A DNA stretch of 64,000 bases from an uncultured Verrucomicrobiota bacterium (GTDB lineage: Bacteria; Verrucomicrobiota; Verrucomicrobiia; Limisphaerales; UBA9464): positions 62,001-126,000 of the forward strand of contig CAIVQH010000013.1 in the NCBI GenBank assembly GCA_903907995.1, in the 5' to 3' direction. Below, piece after piece: positions 1-7,187 of this stretch (positions are counted from its first letter, which is position 1; every line of letters starts with the position of its first letter). The position numbers and the translations under genes are program-made. The notes under the pieces are model-generated. The model was given only the letters and a program-made list of their open reading frames with translations. It was not told the origin of the DNA and did no database searches.

Positions 1-125
1 AGCACCCACCGCTCGACCCGCCATACCGTCTTGTCACCGTAGAACCGGACCCGGTGCATCGCTCTGAACTCGCGCGGAAGCCAGGCCAGCATGCGCTCCG
101 CATGATTTAGGTTTGCAGTGATCAT
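1..125 (-). CDS. Partial hypothetical protein (5' end only)
   Basis: An open frame read leftward from an ATG at 125 runs off the window edge. The visible 41 residues are basic and aromatic (for example RAMHRVRFYGDKTVWRVERW) and read like coding sequence, not low-complexity translation. No clear Shine-Dalgarno sequence precedes the ATG; a second in-frame ATG lies at 92. No family is recognised. It could be the start of a gene that continues to the left, or a chance frame. Confidence 0.35.
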   Translation of the reverse strand, partial: MITANLNHAERMLAWLPREFRAMHRVRFYGDKTVWRVERWV

Positions 126-176
126 TTTTCGCAGTTTGCGGCCGGTAGGGGACCGCTCGAGGGTTTGAGACCGGGT

Positions 177-416
177 TCAACTCTTCCTGCGGGCGCGACC
201 ACCCAGGCGGCCTCCCGTGCGGGCCGGCTCGTGATTCTCCTTCCGGCCGCGTCCGGAGCCGCTCTTTTTTCCCCCGCCGGTCATTTTGTTCACGGTCGCC
301 CAAGCCCGTCGCTCCGACTCTTTGACACTGAGACCACGGGCCTCATAGCCCGCCTCAATGTGGCCGGCCTGGCGCTTCTGCTTGTCCGTATAGCTCGATT
401 TGTCACCTTGTGGCAT
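177..416 (-). CDS. Small KGG-type / plasmid-stabilisation-like protein
   Basis: A basic, hydrophilic protein of 79 residues. It begins MPQGDKSSYTDKQKRQAGHI and contains a RAWATVNK segment followed by a Gly/Lys/Arg-rich tail (GGGKKSGSGRGRK). This matches a widespread family of tiny proteins, usually labelled plasmid stabilisation protein, whose function is not established. I chose the ATG at 416 because a GAGGAGAA ribosome-binding site sits about 9 bases upstream; the frame opens 16 codons earlier, but that extension overlaps the end of the SOD gene. It lies 26 bases after sodC on the same strand and could be co-transcribed with it. Confidence 0.75.
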   Translation of the reverse strand: MPQGDKSSYTDKQKRQAGHIEAGYEARGLSVKESERRAWATVNKMTGGGKKSGSGRGRKENHEPARTGGRLGGRARRKS

Positions 417-442
417 AGGGGATTCTCCTCGAAGGATGGGGG

Positions 443-988
443 TTACGGTTGTGGTACTGGCCATTGTCTCACAATGACTCCGCAGGCGATGCGGTCTCCC
501 GAATCGCCGGCCGGCTGCGTTTTCAGATCGTCGGCCTTGGCGTGGACCACGATCGATTTCCCGATGATGGAATACTCTCCGTCAATGGTCAGATCAGCGA
601 AGATTCTCGAGTAACTCGCGTTCCCGGAAGCGTCGGCCTGCAGATTGCCCAGATCGCCCAGGTGGCGGCTGGGGTCATCGGGGCCGGCGTGATGACCGGC
701 CATGGGGTTGAAGTGTCCCCCGGCCGACTTCGCATCCGGGGCCGAGCAGTCTCCATTCTCGTGGATGTGGAAGCCATGCAGGCCTGGACTCAGCCCACCG
801 AAGTTCGCCACAACCCAGACCCCTTGCCGGGCCCGGATGAACTTCACGGTACCGCCGACCACGCTGCCCGAGGACGCCGACAACACCGCTGTCGCCAGCA
901 CCTTATGGTGCGGCCTGTCAGTGGCACAACCCGCACCGAGCAGGAGAACCCCCAGGGCGCTCCCGGAGAGAAACAGATTTTTAAACAT
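443..988 (-). CDS. sodC: Cu/Zn superoxide dismutase, lipoprotein
   Basis: Converts superoxide to peroxide and oxygen in the periplasm. The 181 residues have an N-terminal hydrophobic segment ending in a lipobox-like LLGAGC (Cys21), so the enzyme is probably lipid-anchored. Copper/zinc ligands are visible: HIH (His74, His76), GGHFNP (His92), His100, His109, Asp112 and His149. Cys81 and Cys169 can form the family disulfide, and Arg166 in GDRIACG is the substrate-guiding arginine. Length and order fit bacterial SodC, and nothing essential is missing. It opens a run of stress-related genes on this strand (Ohr and Dps follow within 5 kb). Confidence 0.95.
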   Translation of the reverse strand: MFKNLFLSGSALGVLLLGAGCATDRPHHKVLATAVLSASSGSVVGGTVKFIRARQGVWVVANFGGLSPGLHGFHIHENGDCSAPDAKSAGGHFNPMAGHHAGPDDPSRHLGDLGNLQADASGNASYSRIFADLTIDGEYSIIGKSIVVHAKADDLKTQPAGDSGDRIACGVIVRQWPVPQP

Positions 989-1043
989 AGTCTTTTCAGC
1001 AAATGGTTCACCGAGCTTCCGACCGCGCCGAGACCAACGGAGG

Positions 1044-1592
1044 CTAGTTGGTACGGCGGATTATCCGTCCCGATCGCGAATCCAATCCGGAACGCTCGGG
1101 ACCGGCCGCCGGGCGGTTCGTCCATTCCGGTGGCAGGTTCATCTGCCAATCGGCCGGCACATCGTTCCATTGCTGTACCGGAACCGTGTTCCACCATTGG
1201 GGCGGAACATTGGTCAGCCACGCCGGTGGAATATTGGTCCATGCGTTCATCGGCACGTTCGTCCACCAGTTCGGCGGCAGATTCGTATAGCCGGGTGAAA
1301 CCCGGTTCCACCACTCCGGCGACGTGTTGGTCCACCACTGGGTGCGCGGGCGGAAATCATAGACGGGCAGAACTTGCACCGGTGTCGGCTGCTGCTGGTT
1401 CGGTGCCAGGGGAGCCAACGGGGCCAGCGGCGCCTGGGGATTTTGCGGCTGGGGTGCCACGCCCGGATTGGGCGGCGGTACCGGATTGGGTCGCGCAACC
1501 GGGGCCTGCGCCTGCACGGAGGATTGCTGAACGGTCACGAGCGTGACCAGGCCAACGGTCGCAAGGAGCATCAGGAGGCGTATGGGTTTCAT
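1044..1592 (-). CDS. Secreted Trp/Pro/Asn-rich repeat protein
   Basis: Unrecognised family, 182 residues. A signal peptide (about residues 1-29, ending VQA-QA) leads into a Pro/Ala/Gln-rich linker with three consecutive APL units (PLAPLAPLAP). From about residue 84 there is a run of roughly ten-residue repeats built on W-T/N-N-x-P-P (WWTNVP, AWTNIPP, WLTNVPP, WWNTVP, EWTNRP). Tryptophan is about 10% of that part. The protein is exported; the repeats could form a carbohydrate- or surface-binding structure, but that is a guess. It ends 55 bases before sodC begins and starts just after the DUF6515 gene, all on the same strand. Confidence 0.7.
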   Translation of the reverse strand: MKPIRLLMLLATVGLVTLVTVQQSSVQAQAPVARPNPVPPPNPGVAPQPQNPQAPLAPLAPLAPNQQQPTPVQVLPVYDFRPRTQWWTNTSPEWWNRVSPGYTNLPPNWWTNVPMNAWTNIPPAWLTNVPPQWWNTVPVQQWNDVPADWQMNLPPEWTNRPAAGPERSGLDSRSGRIIRRTN

Positions 1593-1599
1593 GGGCTGA

Positions 1600-2406
1600 T
1601 CAGGGGAGGAAAGTTTGGAATTGCGTCACACCGTCCACGAATACCGGCCGGTAATAGATGCCGTTGAACTGGTAGGCAGCCACACCACCAACGGATACCG
1701 TTGCCGCCCCCGGCGGCAGTTCCGGGACGATCACGCCCATCGGGGGCGCGGCAATGACGTAGTTATCGCCCTGGGCCACGTAGAACGCGCCGCCGGCATA
1801 GTAGTACGTGAGATTTCCGGCCATGACGACCACGGTCCCATCGGGCAACTGCGGGATGCCGATACCGATGGGCGGGTAAATCTCCTGATAATCCGGGCCG
1901 ACCTGCTGATAATAGATCCCGTCGTCGTAAAAGTAAGGCAGTCCACCGAACACGATCCGCACGTGTCCCGGACGAAGGGCATGCACATGCTCACCGTAGT
2001 GGAAATCGTGCCAGAAGTGGCGATGGCCAAAATCGACTTCGGCATCGTGATGCACATAGGCGCGATGATCCCCCTCCACCTCACGGTGGACTTCGGCGTC
2101 GTGGTGCACTTCCACCTCACGGTGGACGTCTGCCTCGTGGTGCTCCTCAACGGCACGGGGTTCGGCGTGGCGGATGGTGCCGTGATTCCCTCGGTCCACA
2201 ATGACCGGACGGGATGGCACCGGTGTCCGGGGGGCAACATGGGCCGGAGCGGGCGGCGGGGCGACGTGCGGAGCCGAATGCGGGGGGGCGCCACGGTCAC
2301 GGTCGTGTTCAGGCCGGCTTTGGGCGAGCGCCGGCAGGAACATGGCACCGGCCGCCAGGATTCCGAGGACGGCGTTTCTGAATGAAATTGAGGGCGGAAT
2401 GTTCAT
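1600..2406 (-). CDS. DUF6515-type secreted protein with His/Glu/Val-rich repeats
   Basis: A 268-residue exported protein. The signal peptide (MNIPPS to about ALAQS) is followed by an Ala/Pro/His-rich stretch, then a repetitive charged segment (EVHHDAEV, EVEGDHRAYVHHDAEV) at about residues 95-135. The C-terminal half is rich in Tyr/Gly and has paired PPIG/PPMG-type repeats (IYPPIGIGIPQLPDG, IAAPPMGVIVPELPPG) typical of DUF6515. The ATG at 2406 shares ATGA with the TGA of the upstream DUF2092 gene, so translation is probably coupled. The frame is open far upstream, but that part lies inside the DUF2092 gene. Function unknown; the histidines could bind metal. Confidence 0.8.
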   Translation of the reverse strand: MNIPPSISFRNAVLGILAAGAMFLPALAQSRPEHDRDRGAPPHSAPHVAPPPAPAHVAPRTPVPSRPVIVDRGNHGTIRHAEPRAVEEHHEADVHREVEVHHDAEVHREVEGDHRAYVHHDAEVDFGHRHFWHDFHYGEHVHALRPGHVRIVFGGLPYFYDDGIYYQQVGPDYQEIYPPIGIGIPQLPDGTVVVMAGNLTYYYAGGAFYVAQGDNYVIAAPPMGVIVPELPPGAATVSVGGVAAYQFNGIYYRPVFVDGVTQFQTFLP

Positions 2407-3272
2407 GGCTTCTTGGCCTCCCCATGCTGGGTTTCGAGTTTCGCCTTGATTTCGGCCACCTCGATCTTCCTTGCGGTCGTCGGCACCTCCAGATGAAACA
2501 CAGTGTCCGGCAGCGCCGTGGTGAAATCCCAATGCGAGAGGATGGCCGTGTATTGTGGTGAGCCGGGCTCGTTCTTGTAGGTGATGAGGACCTTGCGGGG
2601 CAGCGGTTTGGGTCCCAGTTCGATCCAGATCTGCCAGTCGATCGTGGCCTGCGAGAACGCAAGGTGCTCGCATCGGGTTCCCAGTACCGTCACCGGACCC
2701 AGATCGGTGCCGGAAAGCACCTTGTCCAAGGCGCTATGATAGGGGTCGCTGACCACCAGGTCCTCCAGCGGAAAGGCGATTCCGAAGCGTTCGGTGGCGG
2801 TGTCCAGCGCCTCATCCAGCGAGGCCGGTGCGGGCACGCTGCCGTAATAGTTCTGCGCCCGGTCGAAGAGGCTCAAAGTCTGGCCGTCATAAAACAGTCC
2901 CCGATTGCGGCGCGTCGAACGCACCTCGGCCCGAAAGCGATCCGGACGACGCACCTGGAGCTCGACGGTCCGTCCCGCCTGCACGCGCTGGCCCGAAGAC
3001 AGGTCCAGGTCCTGCCAGATTTCGGCGTTCACCGATAAAAACTGTGACTTGGCGAGCGCGTCGCTCATGCGATGCATCAGGGTGTCGGCCGCCGAATCCA
3101 AGATGGCAGCCGGAGCCGCAACCGGAGGCGTCGCTCCAGCCGGAGCCGGCGATTCCTGTTCTACCGTGGCGGCCAGTCCGGCCAGCGCACCGACGGCGGA
3201 GATCATCAGCCGGCGAACCCATCGGGAGGCCCAAACGGACTTCGCCATCAATCTGCTTGCAGGAGTGTTCAT
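2403..3272 (-). CDS. DUF2092 family secreted/lipoprotein-carrier-like protein
   Basis: About 289 residues with an N-terminal hydrophobic export segment (LMISAVGALAGLAATV). The body reads like DUF2092: an early amphipathic helix (LMHRMSDALAKSQFL), then alternating strands including ELQVRRPDRFRAEV and GLFYDGQTLSLFD, and a C-terminal strand region (LSHWDFTTALPDTVFHLEVP). The fold is expected to resemble the LolA/LppX half-barrel, which binds lipid acyl chains; the ligand here is not known. The start is uncertain: ATG at 3272 was chosen, while an ATG at 3305 is in the same frame. It overlaps the DUF6515 gene by four bases, and the pair probably acts together at the envelope. Confidence 0.75.
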   Translation of the reverse strand: MNTPASRLMAKSVWASRWVRRLMISAVGALAGLAATVEQESPAPAGATPPVAAPAAILDSAADTLMHRMSDALAKSQFLSVNAEIWQDLDLSSGQRVQAGRTVELQVRRPDRFRAEVRSTRRNRGLFYDGQTLSLFDRAQNYYGSVPAPASLDEALDTATERFGIAFPLEDLVVSDPYHSALDKVLSGTDLGPVTVLGTRCEHLAFSQATIDWQIWIELGPKPLPRKVLITYKNEPGSPQYTAILSHWDFTTALPDTVFHLEVPTTARKIEVAEIKAKLETQHGEAKKP

Positions 3273-3379
3273 GAACGGCTTTTGGATATTTGTCCTTGGG
3301 ATCATATTAGTCCCGGAGACAGGGGGACAACATGGGGGGAAACCCTACCACCGACTCAGGGGCACCCACTTTCCGGTGG

Positions 3380-3793
3380 CTAATCCACCACCAGGTTTAC
3401 TTCGGTGTCGCCCCGCAGCGCCTTCGAGTAGGGGCAGGTGCGATGCGCCTCCTCCATGATCTTCTGGGCTTGGGCGCGATCCGTTCCGGGCAACTGCGCA
3501 TGCAGTTCCACGGCCAGGCGGTAGCCGCCCTGGTCATCTTCAATCAGACTTACTAGCGCGCGTACCGTGACCGTGCCGGCCGGGCTGCCGAGCTTTTTGG
3601 CCGCATTACCAAGGGCGCCGTTGTAACAGGCCGAATAGGCACCCGCAAACAGCAGCTCGGGACTTGGGCCCCGCCGCTCGATCCCCTTCTCCAGGGGATT
3701 TCCCAGCGTGATATTGAGGATTTGATCCGGCGAGCGAACCGATCCTGAACGCCCACCTTTGGAAATCGCCTCCGCTGTGAACAAGGTTTTCAT
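3380..3793 (-). CDS. ohr: Organic hydroperoxide resistance protein (Ohr/OsmC)
   Basis: A thiol peroxidase of 137 residues that reduces organic hydroperoxides in the cytoplasm. Both catalytic cysteines are present: Cys56 in SACYNGA and Cys120 in CPYSKA. The N-terminal GGRSGSV carries the activating arginine and PSPELLFA carries its partner glutamate. Length matches Ohr (about 140) better than OsmC. It is a single gene with about 100 bases on the downstream side and 190 bases upstream. No MarR-type OhrR regulator is adjacent. It belongs functionally with SodC and Dps in this stretch. Confidence 0.93.
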   Translation of the reverse strand: MKTLFTAEAISKGGRSGSVRSPDQILNITLGNPLEKGIERRGPSPELLFAGAYSACYNGALGNAAKKLGSPAGTVTVRALVSLIEDDQGGYRLAVELHAQLPGTDRAQAQKIMEEAHRTCPYSKALRGDTEVNLVVD

Positions 3794-3923
3794 GATGCAA
3801 TCATCCTATATGCCAGCTAGAACATCAGAAATGGGGTCTTACCCCACCGACGATTCCTACAGGACGACTGACATCCCCAACTTCACAAGCCCATCAGTCC
3901 TGCCAAGAGCAGCATGGACGATA

Positions 3924-3942
3924 ACCCGCGCATGATGCGCGG
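3924..3942. repeat. Perfect 8-bp palindrome with TGA loop
   Basis: CCCGCGCA and TGCGCGGG flank a three-base loop in the space between ohr and the next gene. It is probably a small hairpin or repeat unit. No T-run follows on either strand, so it is not a classical terminator. Confidence 0.5.
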
Positions 3943-3982
3943 GCCCTATCGAACTGCCCGCCGGATCGCGCGGGGAGTGGGG

Positions 3983-4393
3983 CTAGCGCTCCGAACGGGA
4001 TGCCTGAACCATCTGGTCGTGCTCCGCCCCGGCGATGCCTTCCTCGACTAGCCGTTCCTGATCGCTGCGCCCCTCGGCGTCCTCGTCCTCGCCGGCCGCC
4101 ACGGGAATCTTCCGGCCTTCCGTGGCGGGGACCGCGTCCCAGCGCACAGATTCGGGGGCGTCCTCAAGCATGGCCTCCTTCGGATCCATGTCCGGCTCTC
4201 CCGTCAGTTCCCGCCTTGCCTGGTCCCAATCGGACTTGGAGGTTTCCTGCGAAAGACGGCCGTCGATGGCTGCCAGCTCCACGGCGCGTTTGCGGACCAT
4301 GCCGCGGGTCACGGCACCAATGCCGGCGGAGTTCTCCGTCAGAACCCCCACCTTCAAAGGATTGGTATTTTTTGGCGAAAAGTCAGTGTCCAT
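3983..4393 (-). CDS. DUF2934-like acidic protein
   Basis: 136 residues, very acidic at the C-terminus (AAGEDEDAEGRSDQERLVEEG). The central segment RKRAVELAAIDGR...SDWDQARREL follows the DUF2934 pattern (R-x2-A-x-EL, G, then DW-x-A-x3-L), a short helical domain of unknown function. A TGEPDMDPKEAMLEDAPE stretch follows. The ATG at 4393 gives a compact protein; the frame upstream is open but overlaps another small frame. A second, clearer DUF2934 gene lies at 5698-5955 in the same stress-related run. Confidence 0.65.
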   Translation of the reverse strand: MDTDFSPKNTNPLKVGVLTENSAGIGAVTRGMVRKRAVELAAIDGRLSQETSKSDWDQARRELTGEPDMDPKEAMLEDAPESVRWDAVPATEGRKIPVAAGEDEDAEGRSDQERLVEEGIAGAEHDQMVQASRSER

Positions 4394-4601
4394 GGGGAAG
4401 GGTCTGGGGGTTGTGGCAAGTCTTGATCTGCCTCTCCCCACGGTCCTCGCGCAAATCCCGGGACTGGGAGAAGATGTTGTCGCGCTTCGCGGCTTTCGCG
4501 CCGGGCTTGACCTCAGGGACGGGCGGACGAAACACATGCGAGACCTTGGGAAATACGGGTGGCAAGGCGGCTTTCTTGGTTTTTGGGGAATTTGTTTTCA
4601 T
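4383..4601 (-). CDS. Possible small basic protein
   Basis: 72 residues, basic and proline-rich at the start (MKTNSPKTKKAALPPVFPKV). It overlaps the start of the DUF2934-like gene by 11 bases, an arrangement that could couple translation. No family is recognised and no strong ribosome-binding site is seen. It may equally be non-coding leader sequence. Confidence 0.3.
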   Translation of the reverse strand: MKTNSPKTKKAALPPVFPKVSHVFRPPVPEVKPGAKAAKRDNIFSQSRDLREDRGERQIKTCHNPQTLPHGH

Positions 4602-4652
4602 CAGCTTGGTAAGGAACGGAATCGCGTTGGATAAATTTGCCCCTCGTGTCCG

Positions 4653-5108
4653 CTAAACGGACTTGCGGGGGAAGCTCGCCCGGTCATCCGCCTCCAACCA
4701 GTCAAACGTGCTGTTGGTGATGGGATTGAGTCCGAGCTTGTGGCAGTTCTCGATGAAACGCGTGCTCTTCTCCGGATTCTTTATCGGACTGCTGGCTTCC
4801 ACCTCATCCGACCAGGCCTTGATCTCGGCCGTGGTCCTGGGCGTGCCGTTGGCTACCAGCCAGGCACCCAGTGCCTCATTGGTGGCGGAGGCCTGAACTG
4901 CCGATTTGAACTGGTCGCCGCTGATTCCCTTGAAGGTGAACAGCTGGTTGTCCAACGGGCAGTCGTAATGATATTCCCCGAGGGCACCCGCCAGGCTGGC
5001 GCGGCATTTGTCGGCGGTGCGGGCGGCGATCACAAAGCCCGAGAGGCGGACTCGTGGGCTGTTCGGAGCCTGTTTGGTGAGGTCAAGGGACGTGATGATG
5101 GGATCCAT
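4653..5108 (-). CDS. DUF5069 family protein (copy 1)
   Basis: 151 residues without signal or membrane segment, so cytoplasmic. It opens with DLTKQAPNSPRVRLSGFVIAARTADK and contains GEYHYDCPLD, the characteristic start and central motif of DUF5069, found mostly in Verrucomicrobiota and relatives. Function unknown. It lies 22 bases downstream of dps on the same strand. A second DUF5069 gene is at 8555-8992 and is quite divergent, so this is not a recent duplication. Confidence 0.85.
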   Translation of the reverse strand: MDPIITSLDLTKQAPNSPRVRLSGFVIAARTADKCRASLAGALGEYHYDCPLDNQLFTFKGISGDQFKSAVQASATNEALGAWLVANGTPRTTAEIKAWSDEVEASSPIKNPEKSTRFIENCHKLGLNPITNSTFDWLEADDRASFPRKSV

Positions 5109-5130
5109 GCAGAGATGATTTCACGGACGC

Positions 5131-5652
5131 TTACTTCTTGGCCTGGGAGTGGGCCTCGACAAACCACAGCCACTTGTCGATGCCGCGAGACACCTCCGTG
5201 AACAGGTCCGCCGTGTCGGCGTCGTCCAGGGCGTTCGCCTCATCAATCGTGCTGCGGGCCGCCTGGCCAAAGGTGGAAAGCGCGCGCGCCACCGCTTCGA
5301 CGTGGGCCATGCCCTCCGCAATCTCGTTCGAATACTCCGGGAGCCGCGTCCGCGAGGCCGCCATGCGTACCGTGCCTTCCGCGACACCGCCCAGTTGGAC
5401 GATGCGTTCGGCGATCAGGTCCACGTAGTCCTCCACGGCCTCCGCCACCTTGTCGAAGAGCTCGTGCAGGCCGATGAAGCTCGGCCCCTTCACGTTCCAA
5501 TGCGCCTGCTTCATCTGCATCTGCAGGTCCACGGCGTCGGCGAGACGCTGGTTCATGAGCTCGTTCAGCGCCAGGCGCCGGTTCGGCGCGATGTCGTTCT
5601 CGGTTTCATAGGTCTGGGGGGCCTCGTCGGTTTTGGTAATGGCTTTGGTCAT
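5131..5652 (-). CDS. dps: Dps ferritin-like DNA-protection protein
   Basis: 173 residues. Dodecameric iron-storing protein that oxidises Fe(II) with peroxide and can coat DNA in starved or stressed cells. The intersubunit ferroxidase site is visible: His51 (QAHWNVKG), His63, Asp67 and Glu71 (HELFDKVAE). A Lys/Asp/Glu-rich N-terminal tail of about 25 residues precedes the fold; in some relatives such a tail contacts DNA. It sits 45 bases after a DUF2934 gene and 22 bases before DUF5069, all on the minus strand, so it is probably in one transcript with them. Confidence 0.95.
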   Translation of the reverse strand: MTKAITKTDEAPQTYETENDIAPNRRLALNELMNQRLADAVDLQMQMKQAHWNVKGPSFIGLHELFDKVAEAVEDYVDLIAERIVQLGGVAEGTVRMAASRTRLPEYSNEIAEGMAHVEAVARALSTFGQAARSTIDEANALDDADTADLFTEVSRGIDKWLWFVEAHSQAKK

Positions 5653-5697
5653 AAATGCTTTCTGTCGGCTGCGAAACGGGATGCGTTCGGAGCCGGA

Positions 5698-5955
5698 CTA
5701 CGTTTTGTTGTGATACCCATGCACCCGCGTGAGATTGCGTTCCGCGATGAGATCGGCCTCGGCCTGAAGCCAGTGCTGGACTTCGTGCCCGGGCAGGGAG
5801 CCCTGATTCTCATAGCAAAAGTAGGCCCTCCGGGCCACCTCGTCGGGGGGCGGCGAATAGGCCGCCTCGGCCTCAACGAGCCGGGCCGCAGCCGCCAGGG
5901 AAGCGGCATCAGCCGGCTTCGCGACGGGTTCGTGAGAATGCTTGTCGTGCTTCAT
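5698..5955 (-). CDS. DUF2934 domain protein
   Basis: 85 residues. The second half is a clear DUF2934 domain: DEVARRAYFCYENQGSLPGH then EVQHWLQAEADLIAERN. The first half is Ala/His-rich. The family is small and cytoplasmic with no established biochemical role, though such genes often sit beside general stress genes, as here between the PRC-barrel gene and dps. Confidence 0.85.
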   Translation of the reverse strand: MKHDKHSHEPVAKPADAASLAAAARLVEAEAAYSPPPDEVARRAYFCYENQGSLPGHEVQHWLQAEADLIAERNLTRVHGYHNKT

Positions 5956-5977
5956 AATGGAAAAATGGGTTCGGGTT

Positions 5978-6694
5978 TCACTCGTCCAGGGCGACGGGTG
6001 TCAAAATGTACTCAGGGCTGTGCTCGACCGACTCGGCGCTCAGGCTGACGAACACCGTGGACTCCTCGTAACTGATCCGGCTGACGCTGCCGGTCGGAAT
6101 CAGAACCTCTTTCCCGGAAAAGCGGTGGCCGATCTTGACGACCAGTTGGGCGATCACCCAGCTCCGTCCGTCCATCAGGAAATCACAGACATACCCGCTC
6201 ATCTGATCGCCGGCCTGGACATGGTAGCCGCTCACGGCCTGGGCACTGCGCAGATGGGCATCCTTGCGCGCTCCATCCGGCCGCTCGGGTTCGCCCCCTT
6301 TGCCCGGCAACGGCTCGTCGAGCACCCCAAGCAACGGCACGTCGCTCAGGCCGCACAGCCCGTCACCCTGCCAATAGCCAGGCCAGCCGTAATGGCGATG
6401 GTAGTCCTCCTCATATTGGCGTGAGACCGGCTTGTGCAAATCAATCGAGGGACAGCGTTCGATCTGCTGGCACGTCAGATTGACGGTTGGCAGTTTCTCC
6501 GAAAACTCAAGGGCACCAAACGCATGCGGCGCGATCAGCACTGGCCGGGGCACCAGCCAGTTCCCCGTATCAACCACCAGATACCGGATCGCCCACTGCT
6601 TCTGGTCTTCGAAGTAAACGTCCTTCACCTGACCAATCCCCCCGTCCAGTGCGGCGAGCTTCTGTCCGTATAATTGCTTAATACTGAGTAACAT
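5978..6694 (-). CDS. Double PRC-barrel domain protein
   Basis: 238 residues with two PRC-barrel domains. The first is at about residues 2-75 (MLLSIKQLYGQKLAALDGGI, KDVYFEDQKQWAIRYLVVD). The second is at about residues 145-225 (SGYHVQAGDQMSGYVCDFLM, VLIPTGSVSRISYEE). PRC barrels serve as protein or RNA interaction modules in photosynthetic reaction centres and RimM; stand-alone double copies are common near stress genes and have no known reaction. The ATG at 6694 was chosen because the first barrel begins there; the frame stays open further upstream with unconvincing sequence. It heads the run DUF2934-dps-DUF5069. Confidence 0.85.
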   Translation of the reverse strand: MLLSIKQLYGQKLAALDGGIGQVKDVYFEDQKQWAIRYLVVDTGNWLVPRPVLIAPHAFGALEFSEKLPTVNLTCQQIERCPSIDLHKPVSRQYEEDYHRHYGWPGYWQGDGLCGLSDVPLLGVLDEPLPGKGGEPERPDGARKDAHLRSAQAVSGYHVQAGDQMSGYVCDFLMDGRSWVIAQLVVKIGHRFSGKEVLIPTGSVSRISYEESTVFVSLSAESVEHSPEYILTPVALDE

Positions 6695-7187
6695 GGCGTT
6701 CGTCCGATCGGTGAATGGGTTCCCCTTGGTAAGCCGCATTTCTCGCGTGCCACTGCTGTCCCTTGAGGAACGGACTGCACAGGCTTCGCTTTCCCAGCCG
6801 GTGGGCATTGGGGAACTCACTCTCAACAGTCTTCGACGAAGGGTCGGCCACCGCCATGGGGTGTTCACCTACCTACGCGCCATCACGGCGGAACGCGCCA
6901 ACCCCGACATAATGGCCGCGGCGATCCCGACGGACTCTGCGTGCCGGAGCCGGCCAAGTTCACCCCGCCTCCACCAGCAACAACTCAAAAAGCATTTTCT
7001 TCGCCCGCAGCACTAACCATGATCGCACCCACCCGTTGAGCGCACCCGCCAATTCAGACCGCACCGCAGGCAGCCCGTCCCTGCCCCGGACGGAGTTTCC
7101 GACGACGCACTGGACGCTGGTGACACGGGTGCGGCACTTCGCAGCGCGAAGTCCCTACCAGCATGGCGCTTGCCTTTTCCGCACAGC
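6695..7187. other. 493-bp intergenic region, no gene seen
   Basis: It separates the stress run from the glycosidase gene; both flanking genes are on the minus strand. The open frames here have unlikely composition and no ribosome-binding site. The only clear structure is the dyad at 7116-7162. The promoter of the PRC-barrel/dps run should lie in its left part, but I cannot identify it. Confidence 0.5.
7116..7162. repeat. Dyad with central CTTCGC-AGC-GCGAAG hairpin
   Basis: An outer GCTGGT/ACCAGC pair encloses an inner perfect 6-bp stem with an AGC loop at 7137-7151. It lies 25 bases past the end of the glycosidase gene. Without a T-run it looks more like an intergenic palindromic repeat than a terminator. 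Confidence 0.45.

Noticed and set aside
3924-3942. Transcription terminator
   Set aside because: The palindrome is strong but no T-run follows on either strand.
6693-7016. Protein-coding frame on the plus strand between PRC-barrel and glycosidase genes
   Set aside because: No ribosome-binding site, Arg/Ser/Pro-biased translation, and no family resemblance.
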